Positions 10,673-19,965 of a stretch of DNA of 64,000 bases are shown here, piece by piece (within the stretch, counting starts at the first letter, position 1; every line of letters starts with the position of its first letter). Source of the DNA: Chondrus crispus (lineage: Eukaryota > Rhodophyta > Florideophyceae > Gigartinales > Gigartinaceae); assembly GCF_000350225.1 (NCBI RefSeq), contig NW_005179192.1, forward strand, positions 1-64,000, read 5' to 3'. Position numbers and translations under genes: made by a program. Below the pieces are notes generated by a model that was given only the letters and a program-made list of their open reading frames with translations, ran no database searches and had not been told where the DNA came from.

Positions 10673-11803
10673 TTGACGGGTGTAACGGCTCTTTCGGACA
10701 TCGGTAAAAATAATCAAAAAATGACCCAGTGCATCATATCCACTCGCGAAAGTATCCAGCAATGTTGCATTAAGATTGCAAGAGATGCAGGACGAAGAAG
10801 CATCATGTGCTCGTTCGTTCTCAATGTCATGAGGCCGACGTTTACGGCAGCACATCCTCTTATCGTCAGCAATTGCAATTGTGAATTCGATATTCACAAG
10901 AAGTCCTTCGGTTCGGCGACTACTTTATTCAGGTCTCGAACGCTTGCCGAATCCCCCCAAACCTCTTCTCTTCACATTGACTGTGGTCAATTGGTGCGCC
11001 AATCTCAATCCCCAATGACATGCGGACATAAGCAAGGCGTCTGTCGTGTGTGCGGTACATGCCCGCGATGCCCATCTTGCATCTGTCATGGCCCAAAACG
11101 ACGCCCTGGGCGTCGTCCGACCAAGGCCCCAAAGCGCCTTCAAAGGCTATCTGCCGGTGCTGCTGCCAAAAAAATCCGGCTGGCCTCTTCCTCAGAAAAT
11201 AATTCGCCTTCATGTGATAGAGAGGATTTATCCCAAGATTATGCATCTGGTTATCATGAGATAAATCCTATTGGATTGTTGGAAGCTACGAACATTCCAA
11301 GGTGGGAGACAAAACGTTTGCCACGTGAAGATCGACGTTTATTTCCAATAAGCGAGCTCAAGTTTGACGAGTTGGACAGCCTGCATACACTCATTGAGAA
11401 GATGTTGTTGTCAATTTGTTGAACTTTATTACCGTCCTCCCCGACTGAGTTATATCGGTCATTTAGGGAGCAAAATGTAGGTGATGCCTTACTGAAAGGT
11501 GCGATTGTTGATGGCGTTAAGGCCGCAAAACCCTGTTCTGTAGAGGGGAAAACTCTAAGAGCAGTTTTATGTTCATGTTTATCTGCTAAGGAGGTTCGAC
11601 GGCTGCTGTTGGATGATAGAATTGTTGTACATATAGAAAATGAAGAAGGCATTCCAGCGTCCGTGACGGACGAGGAACCCAATCGAGAAACCCCGCTCCG
11701 ACACTATCAGAAGAAGACCGAAACAATGTCACATTATTTTTCCAAAGCACAGTCACAGATTCTGGTAGTACTGTCAATCAGGACAAAACTACAAGGGAGG
11801 TAA
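10673..11803 (+). pseudogene. Unknown Cys-cluster/AT-hook protein carried by the hAT
   Basis: I do not recognise this as a named family. The frame is open from 10673 to a TGA at 11420-11422 and continues in the same frame to TAA at 11801. It encodes a dense metal-binding-like cluster, CGHKQGVCRVCGTCPRCPSC followed by ICH (about 11025-11095), then a basic stretch with an AT-hook-like core KRRPGRRPTK. Downstream is an acidic/neutral C-terminal region without recognised motifs. It is transcribed away from the hAT transposase, so it may be a second transposon gene or captured host sequence. The start codon is uncertain. Confidence 0.45.
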
Positions 11804-11805
11804 AT

Positions 11806-12101
11806 CTAGATGGTTTGGAAGTAGCCGAAGAAGGCGATGAGCGAGCCCTCTGAGATGGATATCAGGCGCAGCGTGGAGGAGTAGCGATGCAGGATTAGGT
11901 CGGCGGACGCGAGCGCGGAATCCGTGGCGTTGGCGGAGGCTGGCGCTACGTCGTGTACCGTGCGGACGGCGGGCGTGTGCGCGCGTGGGCGCGCCCGCAG
12001 TCCAAGGGGACTTGGCGCGGGGTGGCGGCGGCGGTGGAGAGGAGGAGGAGGAGGGAGAGGAAGGCGACGGGGCGGGGGATCCGCGGCGGCGGCGACATGG
12101 T
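11806..12101 (-). pseudogene. Fragment of a host secretory/membrane protein gene in the hAT
   Basis: From an ATG at about 12099 in a good context (CCACCATG) the frame encodes MSPPPRIPRP then VAFLSLLLLLSTAAAT, a clear signal peptide. After about 50 residues this frame ends. A second minus-strand frame nearby encodes SADLILHRYSSTLRLISISE and then GSLIAFFGYFQTI, which reads like a hydrophobic membrane-protein segment, up to a stop at 11806. The two pieces are out of frame, so the copy is not functional as it stands. The stretch is much richer in G/C than the surrounding transposon, which suggests capture of a host gene piece. The family is not identified. Confidence 0.45.
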
Positions 12102-12404
12102 GGCGTTGGGGGATGGGGATGTGGTAGGAGGGGCGGAGGAGTCTTTGATGCGCACTGTCACATCCTGAGGAGACTCTCGCCGTTGAGGTTCAGACCCAAC
12201 CTCATGGAATCTAAGTGGGCTTTCCATATCCGAGAACGAACTGGTGCGTTTCTGTGAGCACACATATGCGCGGGCAGGTCGACAACACTATCGTACCCCT
12301 CGGAGCTCATACTGCAAAAGAAATGTTTTTGGATTATTTTACCGATGTCTTTCCCGCGAAAAGTGCCAATGTTTGATCAGCTCTTGATCAAGAGCGCCTC
12401 GAGG

Positions 12405-12781
12405 TGTGACGAAAATTAGAAAGAAAAGAAAGGAGGTGAGCAGTAAAAAATTCACGGGCAGGACCGGGCGAGCTGAGGGTCGCGTTCCTTTTACTGCGTT
12501 GGTTCTTTTTCTTCCTTTCTGTGTCCGGGCAGCTATTCTGCCGTTCACTTCCGGGTATTTATACTACTACCTACGCGTCTATTCTCTTGCCAACAGACTC
12601 TCCTCTTTGCAAACCTTTGCTGATAATCTCAAAGGATTGCATTATCGGTAATGTCGTTGGGAGAGATGCACTGTAGGTTGACGTCTGAAATAATCAAATA
12701 CTACCGTTTTCAGTGCGGTTTAATTATTTAGATGAATTTTGTCCAACTGTATACGTCACTGTCGACTCCCAAATTTCCACA
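12405..12781 (-). repeat. 3' LTR of the copia element
   Basis: A 377-bp direct repeat of 18876-19256, with about a dozen differences. A tatttatact TATA-like stretch lies near 12556. Confidence 0.9.
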
Positions 12782-12787
12782 CTCCCT

Positions 12788-13621
12788 CTATTTTTGACGT
12801 GACGTATTCCCGGTTTGGCTTCTGTCAATCCACTGGTCCACAGGGTGTGTGATTCTTGCGTACTTTAATGTGTTGATGAGAGATTTGTTGCCGTTGGCTT
12901 TTGTCAAGCAATCAGCCAGGTTGTGTTCCGACCGAATGAATCCGATTTGCTCCATTTCATTTTGCTGGTACGCCATTTTGACTACCTCAAGGTCAATCAT
13001 TAGTCGTTTCTCAACCGTGGTAGAAGCTTTTGTGATCACATCAAATAGTGAGAGACTATTCGTAAACATCATGATGGGGATCTTTGTATTCGTCATCTTC
13101 TGTATGTCATGTCTGAGCATAAAGGCCATGTCAAATGAGTCAGCCAACGCCATTGTTTCACTGCCAAGAACTGATCTTGAAACTCGCTTAGCCTTGTAAG
13201 ACGACCAATACAGTGGTTGGCAAAGATGACTGCCATCACACAGAAATATGATATACCCAATTTGAGAAGAGCCATCTGATTTGTTTGCATATGAAGCATC
13301 TGAATTGACCCTAATGTGTAATTGGTTATATTCAAGCTTGGGATATCTCAACGGCACGTATGGTTCTTTCTTCAATCGTCTAATGGTGCGGTTAATGTGT
13401 CGGATTTGAAGTTTGGGGTTCGTAGTATACTGTGATTTGGTACCTTGGGCGGCTTGTGCAATGGAGAAACATATATCTGGTCTTGTGTACGTAATCCAGG
13501 CCAATTTCGCTCTGAGTGATCGATATGCCTTGTATGATGCCGTATTTTGCAGTTTGTCTATCGTTCGGATGTATGAAGTCTGGTGAATCATGTATTCAGA
13601 ATCCTTTTTCTCAACCTGCAC
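12788..13621 (-). pseudogene. copia RT C-terminus and RNase H
   Basis: Encodes LRAKLAWITYTRPDICFSIA and SYKAKRVSRSVLGSETMALA, the hallmark region between copia RT and RNase H, and a C-terminal FIRSEHNLADCLTKA motif. This is the last coding part of the element before its 3' LTR. It lies in a separate frame from the upstream part. Confidence 0.85.
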
Positions 13622-13732
13622 CCCGACAAAGTTAAACTTATCGTATGTTCTACCTTTACACTTGAACTTTTCCTCTGTTTTGTGCGCAAGAGTCGAGTAA
13701 TCTTTTGTCCCTGCTTGGAGAGCATCGTCTAC

Positions 13733-15391
13733 CTAAGTTATGCACATACCATCAAGCTTTCCTCGTACGCATTTGAAAAAGAATGCCCTATCTCCTGTTG
13801 TTCCAGTCATGTTCAAGTCCTGTTTGATGTGATTGCTGATGGTACGGCCCCAGTAGTCACCACTATCAGCCAGCACGTATAATGGTTTAAGCAATTTTAG
13901 TAGCTTGTCTTGATTTAATTCAAATTCTCCTGTCGGTTTGATGTAAAAATCCCTCATTAACTTTTCCGCGCTTTGCAGGTATGCTTGTGTCACATCTGTT
14001 GAGAATAGTCGAAATCCACATATTGCTGCTAGTCCTATTAGCACACGGGTGGAGTGCTGCCTTGGTGTAGCCGTATCGTGCACGAGAGATGTCTTAAGCT
14101 TATCCCTGGAGCCTTGAACAACAAATCGGGCTTTCCATACTTCTTCTTCGGTGCCTTCATCCTTTATAGCTAGTACAAATCTACCACCGAGAATATTTGC
14201 GTTCTCAGGTACTTCTGACTTGCAAACAATTTTCCAAGTACCTTTTTCAATCAGACCCTGTAGCTCTTTCTTCTTTGCGGCTCTAAATCGTTCATCTTTT
14301 GATCTAGGGTCGTTAGGTTTGATCACTTCTGTGAGTTGGACATCAAAACAGGACGGTTTGGGTCTATTTGACGACTTGAAAGGTTCCAGCATGGTAGTTA
14401 GGAATTCGTCTCGTGAGAGTATGTCTGTTGGTTGAGAGCTTTCTCGAACATAAGGCTTAACTTGTTGCATGGTCATGGTCTTATTCCATTGCCCGTCGTT
14501 GCTCTTGACATCCACTATTTTGTCCCTTACACCTGTGATGGTGGCAGGTCCAATCCATTCTTTACTTCTTTCTTGATAGACAAGTACTTCTTGACCTATT
14601 TCAAATACAAAATCGGTTGCAGTTGGGATGTTTCTGGTAAGAGCAGGAAGGATGCGCCTCTCTGCTACTACTGCATTCATCTCCATTTGAGCCTTTGAAA
14701 GTGCAAGCATCCTTTCCTTCTGAGCGAGTATATCTGAGCTAATGATTGGGAATCTTGGTATTATCCCGAATACGACTATTGAGAGAACTAACTCGTTATC
14801 TCCGTTGGTATCGTTCATGGCCTTGATTGACAATTTCAATGCAATGTTGCGGTCAATTTGAGGAAAGTCTAATATTATCTTTCGATATATTCTTCGGAGG
14901 GGTGCATGTAGCCTTTCTCCAATGCCCAATGAGTTGTGAGCTTCGACTCCCGAAATCAGGAGCTCTATCCCGACGCTTTTGGCCATTTCTTTCCATCTAG
15001 GTGAAGTGAAAACGCAGCCGGCATCAGTTCTGATGCGGTTAGGAAATCCCGTATAGAGAGTACACCACGCCTCAACGAAGGCAAGCCATATTCCGTTGAC
15101 TGACTGTCCATAATTGTGACCCGGAGAGTCTAAAAATATGGCCGAACTGAATCGAGTTGCGGTGTCGACTATATGCAGAATTGCTTTTCCTTCAACGAAC
15201 ATAAGATCCATTGATATTTCTTCACCGAACTTAACTTCTTGCAGTGCGGGTAACGTGGTCTTGAATCTTGTTGGTTGTGATCCAAGCCTTTCACAGGTAT
15301 TGCAATACTTAGAAATCTCTTTCAGGACTTTTGTGGTGGTCTCTGTAGCCTCGTGCGGTCGTGCTCTTCTTATGGGATTCAGAAGTTTCAT
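13733..15391 (-). pseudogene. copia integrase and RT N-terminal part
   Basis: 552 residues. Integrase core: ISMDLMFVEGKAILHIVDTA, RTDAGCVFTSPRW and SGVEAHNSLGIGERLHAPLR, giving the DDE residues. A GQEVLVYQERSKEWIGPATI segment forms the C-terminal barrel. RT begins at GTWKIVCKSEVP with RFVLAIKDEG, WKARFVVQGSRDK, FSTDVTQAYLQS, the standard copia RT opening. In intact relatives gag, protease, integrase and RT form one polyprotein. Confidence 0.88.
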
Positions 15392-15466
15392 GTCCGTTGG
15401 GTGTCGAAACCCTCTATGAAGCTTGACCAGTTCTCTTCTTGAGAATAGTATTGCGTCTGTCTCTTT

Positions 15467-16075
15467 TCATTCCAGGTAGACATGTCCAAACTTCCTCACC
15501 ACTGGCACAGAAATTCTTCCCGGGGAGCTGATCAGTTCATTTCTTGTCGTATCCAGGTATAGGTGCAGTTTATCGAGCCAGTCTAATCCTAAGAGAAAAG
15601 GGACATTTGCTTTTACTACGTCTACATCCCTTGGCACAAATCCATTTTTGAGGAATGGCAATCGGATTGAGATCGATCCTATCGACTTCTGCACGTCAAC
15701 ACCAAATCTGTACTGGTTAAAGTTCCTTTTTGGTTTGAACTTGCATCCAACAAATCTGCAATATGCTTTTGCTTGACTTAGCCCAATGACAGTACGTTGA
15801 GCTCCAATATCGATACAAGCCCCCTGCCAATCTTGTTTCCGGGGCTTTGAGTAGTTACTCACTTGCGAAATTCCTCGGCTGGTGCTCAATACGGAGCAAG
15901 TCTTTGCATCGTTTGACACTTTTCTGAGACGACGATTCCTTCGTATTTCATGGGCTGTCATTGATCTTCGCGAAATTTTGTACCGGGACCTTTTTTTCGT
16001 GAGGACAGTCTCGTAGTAAGGGTCCTTTCCTTTTGACTTCAGACTACGACGGTAAATTAGACTGCCTCTCCTCAA
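15467..16075 (-). pseudogene. copia protease region
   Basis: 202 residues between gag and integrase. An aspartic-protease-like active site is read as CIDIGAQRTVIG; a second conserved piece FLLGLDWLDKLHL follows. The position fits a copia polyprotein protease. Its start overlaps the gag stop by a few bases. Confidence 0.75.
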
Positions 16076-17643
16076 AAATCCTCTGGATCAAGAACAGATG
16101 CTATTCCCCGGTTCTCAGAACCAGTGACGTGGAATGTTTGCCCTCGTGTATCAGAAGGCTGATGACTCTCTTCCTCAGATGAGGTGGAGTCTTCTTGCTT
16201 GATGTTTTCCTCTGCAATGGCGGCTGAGGGGTCTCCTTCGTCCGTAGAGAACAAGGCGTCTTCAACTTGTTGGCAGAGTTCGAAAAAGATCTCGTGGCTT
16301 TTTTTCGGATATTTCCTGGCTTGTGATGCAACATTTCGCATAGCGTTGCGAGGTTTGGGGCAGTCCCTGATGAAATGATTAGGATCCCGACAATTGTTGC
16401 ATAGCCTAGGGTTCCCGTAACGGTCCAACCCATTTTGACCGGCCTTGGCACCCTGGTGAGAAGGGCGAAACGGCGCAGATGAACGTGATCCCGGTTTCCT
16501 CGGTCTTCCATAATACCTCTGGCCTTCGTAGTAAAGATCTGGAGTATACTTCGATGTGGACTTCATATCTTTATGCAGGATGGATTGACCAAGGTTCATA
16601 TCTTTCTTTCTGCCCTCTTCTTCTTCCTGGTCTTGAAGCCAGGCGGCGTCTAATGCTGTATAGAGTTGTTGGAAATCCCAGGGATCAGCTGTTGATTGCG
16701 AGTTTGCTAGTGCTGATTTAGCCCACGGCGCGCCAACAACGGTCTTATACAGATATTCGACTTTGTCTTCTTCGGACCGGTGAGTTCGTGGCCCTTGAGG
16801 GGCAAATATCGTGATAATCTCACGTAACTCTTCCAAATATTCGGCTGTGTTGAGCTTTTTAGTACGCATCAAAGATTGAATTCGTAGGCTTTGAAGATAC
16901 TTACGAATTCTGTTCTGCCGAGTAGTACTGTTGTATTCCTCTTGCATAATTTGACAAGCTTGACCGAAATTCCCACATCTGTCTCTCACCTTCTCTCGAC
17001 ATAATCTTTTTGCTTCTCCATCGAATATGTTGTGAAAAAAAGCAAGTTTGTTGCCTTGGTCCAGGCTATAGTCCTGAGCAGTATCAATGTAGTTGTTGAT
17101 GTGTTCTGTGAGATCCTCTCCCAGTTTTCCCGTGAATTTGTCCTGATTATTGAATCGCAAAGCCATGTTATGTGCGGTTCTTGATTCAGAATAACGACTT
17201 CCAGGGTGATGAACTTGTAGTGGAAGAGAAGTGTCACTTTCTTGAATGGTAGCTGGTTTCGCCCGGCTGCTCTTCTTATGTTGTACCAGTCGTTCGAAGG
17301 CGAAATCGATATCGTCTTTATCCGAATACAACATTTTGACTATTCCCCATGAAATGCGATCAGTGGCTGGATGTCTGTTATACTCTACGCCCTCTGCGCG
17401 TAAAAAATCACGGATAATTCTGAACACAAACGTTGTACCCCTTAGTATGTCATAAGAGTACAGTGATTCGACAGGGATATCTTGACGAAGATTTTCGGTT
17501 ATTTCTGCGTCCAATTCGTCCTCCGATTCTCGGCGAGTGATGTGTAGTCTGATGACTAATATAATATCTTGATGGACTGCCGATGGTGGCTCATACGATT
17601 TGAGATCCTTCTTAAGGGTCTCCAGTGCTGCCTGGTCAACCAT
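16072..17643 (-). CDS. gag: copia gag
   Basis: 523 residues from ATG at 17643. The middle part (FNNQDKFTGKLGEDLTEHIN and on) is a gag capsid-like helical region. A zinc knuckle CNNCRDPNHFIRDC (near residue 415) marks the nucleocapsid. The C-terminus is acidic. It packages element RNA in virus-like particles in intact relatives. Confidence 0.88.
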   Translation of the reverse strand: MVDQAALETLKKDLKSYEPPSAVHQDIILVIRLHITRRESEDELDAEITENLRQDIPVESLYSYDILRGTTFVFRIIRDFLRAEGVEYNRHPATDRISWGIVKMLYSDKDDIDFAFERLVQHKKSSRAKPATIQESDTSLPLQVHHPGSRYSESRTAHNMALRFNNQDKFTGKLGEDLTEHINNYIDTAQDYSLDQGNKLAFFHNIFDGEAKRLCREKVRDRCGNFGQACQIMQEEYNSTTRQNRIRKYLQSLRIQSLMRTKKLNTAEYLEELREIITIFAPQGPRTHRSEEDKVEYLYKTVVGAPWAKSALANSQSTADPWDFQQLYTALDAAWLQDQEEEEGRKKDMNLGQSILHKDMKSTSKYTPDLYYEGQRYYGRPRKPGSRSSAPFRPSHQGAKAGQNGLDRYGNPRLCNNCRDPNHFIRDCPKPRNAMRNVASQARKYPKKSHEIFFELCQQVEDALFSTDEGDPSAAIAEENIKQEDSTSSEEESHQPSDTRGQTFHVTGSENRGIASVLDPEDF

Positions 17644-17932
17644 GGTCTCTTGTCAGGATAGAATGTCGAATCTGTTTTGGCAGTTCAAATTAGTTGTACA
17701 AGTGCAACACTATTTCACTAATAATCGTCTCTCACACGTGTTGGCGGTATAGCTATTGTCAAACGTGTAATACGTTTTGCGTAGCAATTTATGAGAGAGG
17801 CAAACAATTGAAAAATGGTCGCTAGATGGTGCCAGAATAATTCCAAAAATGTTTCAAGAAATATGGCATCAAATTTAAGAAAGAAGAATTTCAAAACTGT
17901 TTAAAATTTTTTTATTTTTTAAACTTGACGTG

Positions 17933-18570
17933 TTAGTTCACGCTCGCGCGCAAAATTTGGGCGCGGCGGCGGTGAGAGGCGCCGATGAAGTGCGCGTCGA
18001 GGTCGTGCGCGGAGGGGTAAAAGCGCTCGCAGATGTCGCAGAAGAATTCCTGGGACTCGCGTTGATATCGGGCCTCGCGTGCGCGGTGTTTCTTGCCGCC
18101 CCTGTGTTGCCGGAGTTGGTGCCTGCCAGTGAGGGTCACTTTGCAAACGTCGCAAGTGAGCGGGGTAGCAGTAGCGGGGTTTTTTCTGATCCGCGCGGTG
18201 GCCACTCGATGTAGTGTTCTATTCACGCCTTCAGGCAGAATCCCCAAATTATGTTTTGCTACTGTAGTCCGAGTCTTAATTCGGTTGAAAACCCGAGATG
18301 CGCTGTCCACGGGTCCAGATTGGTCCGCGTGTAAATCGGATACACGTGTTGATTTCCCGTAACTCTTGTCTTCGGGGCGGGGTTGGTCTGCCGCGGTAGC
18401 CTTCTGTTTGATGAGATCCAAAACGCTGATAGAGTCCCCACCGTTGCTATCCCAGTTCACCACAGGCGTGCCGGGTGGAGGCCGTGCGCCTGGCTGGGAC
18501 AAATCTTCTGACTGCTCTGCGGGGGCTTGCCGTGCCCCAAAGTCTTCCTCTCCTTTGGGTTTGAGTACCA
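17933..18570 (-). CDS. Two-finger C2H2 (matrin/JAZ type) exon inside the copia leader
   Basis: An open exon of about 212 codons between the copia 5' LTR and gag. It encodes two zinc fingers of the C-x2-C-x12-H-x5-H type: CDVCKVTLTGRHQLRQHRGG then KKH, and CDICERFYPSAHDLDAHFIG then ASH. This spacing is that of matrin/U1-type and JAZ/ZNF346 fingers, which commonly bind RNA, often double-stranded. The exon contains no ATG; it begins right after a good 3' splice site (ctaactaatttctattttag) with a GTAAGT donor 67 bp upstream. So translation must start in an upstream exon, or the exon is untranslated. It is far more G/C rich than gag and pol beside it. Best read as a captured host gene piece; an unusual element-own gene is the alternative. 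Confidence 0.6.
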
Positions 18571-18637
18571 CTAAAATAGAAATTAGTTAGGCAACTAGAT
18601 TCCTATTTTAGAGGGAGTGAAAAAATAAAGAACTTAC
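18571..18637 (-). other. Predicted 67-bp intron in the copia leader
   Basis: On the minus strand the donor AGA|GTAAGTTC lies at 18638/18637. A branch-like ctaact sequence is followed by ttctattttag, with the acceptor AG at 18572-18571. The short length is in the range of the small introns elsewhere in this window (127-165 bp), if somewhat shorter. Confidence 0.6.
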
Positions 18638-18759
18638 TCTTTTACTATTTTCGGTGAGAGTTATACAAAAGAGGAAGATAGGTTTATCTCTTTCTTGATA
18701 AAACGTACTGCGTTAATATCAAGAAATAGATAGGAAGACCACTCTCTGAAAAAATCCAC

Positions 18760-18845
18760 AACTTGAAAAACTTGAGGTTGAATTGATTTCTTGAGTGTGA
18801 ATTGATTTCTCTTGAAAAACTTGAGGTTGGATTGATTTCTTTCTA
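18760..18845. repeat. Short tandem repeat in the copia leader
   Basis: Two near-identical copies of CTTGAAAAACTTGAGGTTG plus ATTGATTTCTT (from about 18764 and 18811), joined by a shorter partial copy. It lies in the untranslated leader between the 5' LTR and the intron. Confidence 0.7.
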
Positions 18846-18875
18846 GAAGAAACTAACTTGGCTTGAAGTCTAGAC

Positions 18876-19256
18876 TGTGACGAAAATTAGAAAGAAAAGA
18901 AAGGAGGTGAGCAGTAAAAAATTCACCGGCAGGATTGGGCGAGCTGAGGGTCGCGTTCCTTTTACTGCGTTGGTTCTTTTTCTTCCTTTCTGTGTCCGGG
19001 CAGCTATTCTGCCGTTCACTTCCGGGTATTTATACTACTACCTACGCGTCTATTCTCTTGCCAACAGACTCTTCTCTTTGCAAACCTTTGCTGATAATCT
19101 CAAAGGATTGCATTATCAGTAATGTCGTTGGGAGAGATGCACTGTAGGTTGACGTCTGAAATAATCAAATACTACCGTTTTCAGTGCGGTTTAATAATTT
19201 GATGTATTTTGTCGAACTGTATACTGTACGTCACCGTCGACTCCCAAATTTCCACA
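18876..19256 (-). repeat. 5' LTR of the copia element
   Basis: A 381-bp direct repeat of 12405-12781; same terminal bases. It probably holds the promoter of the element (TATA-like tatttatact near 19027). Confidence 0.9.
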
Positions 19257-19586
19257 TGAGGAGATGAGAGCTTTGCGATTCCAAAAAAAGCCATACAGTC
19301 GCCATCAGTGGACCCAGTGCTTTCCAACGATACCAAGTAAGTACTACTGGATAGCTTCCGCAAATTACACTAAGTGTTTTTTGGTGGCAGGTGGGGCATT
19401 ATTTGTGCCCCTTCTCTCGCAAATTGTGTGCTAAAAATGTTCCAGTGTCAAGCCGAACTAGCATGAATTATTTAGAATTATTCATGAAAATAAATAAGTT
19501 ATTCTTTTTTCCCCATCCAAAGAATAAGTTATTCTTTAGGAATTATTTAAATTATTTAAATATGAATATATTTTTGATATCCTTTG

Positions 19587-19744
19587 GGGGTCAGAGACAG
19601 CCGAGCCCCCTCGGGGAAGTAGTACTTAATAGCCAACCCTCGGAGATAGACAAGAGGGGGGGCAGACGCAGCAATAAAGGAAATTGAGGGAGGATTCCCA
19701 TTCAACAGGTTGCTCGGTGCCAGGCGGTTGAGATAATCGCAACA
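19587..19744 (+). repeat. 3' LTR of the gypsy element, right part
   Basis: Continues the LTR sequence interrupted at 8745. Its first 33 bases repeat 8713-8745. It ends GCAACA, complementary to the TGTTG LTR start. Confidence 0.85.
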
Positions 19745-19965
19745 TTAAACTGCCGACATGCTGGGGGACATGCGACCAGGTGAGCTCTCGGAGAGCGATT
19801 GTGCAGTCAGTTTCTATGAGCCCGGTAGTGCGCCGCCGGCTAGCGTTGGTCCGCCGGGCTGTGGCAGGGGCAATGTTATAGGTGCCGGTCCTGGTGTCGC
19901 GGGCGCAGGTTCAGGGGCGGAACAGTGCATAGTGCTGCGGTGCACCTGTCAGGTCTGTGGGCCGG

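Larger units (their letters stand above)
12405..19256 (-). mobile_element. Ty1/copia LTR retrotransposon inserted in the hAT
   Basis: LTRs at 12405-12781 (3') and 18876-19256 (5', element reads right to left) begin TGTG and end CACA in element orientation. They differ by roughly 3%, a moderately recent insertion. Flanks cgagg (12400-12404) and tgagg (19257-19261) look like a 5-bp target duplication with one later change. Order in element sense: leader with a spliced zinc-finger exon, gag, protease, integrase, RT, RNase H. Integrase before RT marks copia. The pol region is not one open frame; it is broken in a few places. Confidence 0.9.
8746..19586 (-). mobile_element. hAT DNA transposon, interrupted by a copia element
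   Basis: The left end reads CAAAGGGTATCAAAAATATA inward from 8746. The right end, read inward from 19586, is CAAAGGATATCAAAAATATA: matching terminal inverted repeats of about 22 bp. AATAAGTTATT words recur just inside both ends (8803, 8827, 19491, 19524). Without the copia insertion (12405-19256) the element is about 4.0 kb, a normal hAT size. It contains a hAT transposase on the minus strand and two further gene pieces. No 8-bp target duplication is seen; a 33-bp piece of the LTR is present on both sides instead. Confidence 0.8.
256..19744 (+). mobile_element. Ty3/gypsy LTR retrotransposon, broken and heavily nested
   Basis: Parts in order on the plus strand: truncated 5' LTR (256-451), gag (590-1915), protease, reverse transcriptase and RNase H (about 4250-6185), integrase (6291-7286), integrase C-terminal part (7965-8423), a purine-rich tract (about 8423-8448) and a 3' LTR starting TGTTG at 8449 and ending CAACA at 19744. 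The order RT, RNase H, integrase marks Ty3/gypsy. It contains a pogo-like transposon, a foreign solo LTR and a hAT transposon that itself holds a copia element. The compared parts of its LTRs differ at only about 1% of positions, so it inserted recently. It is broken in several places besides the insertions. Confidence 0.9.
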
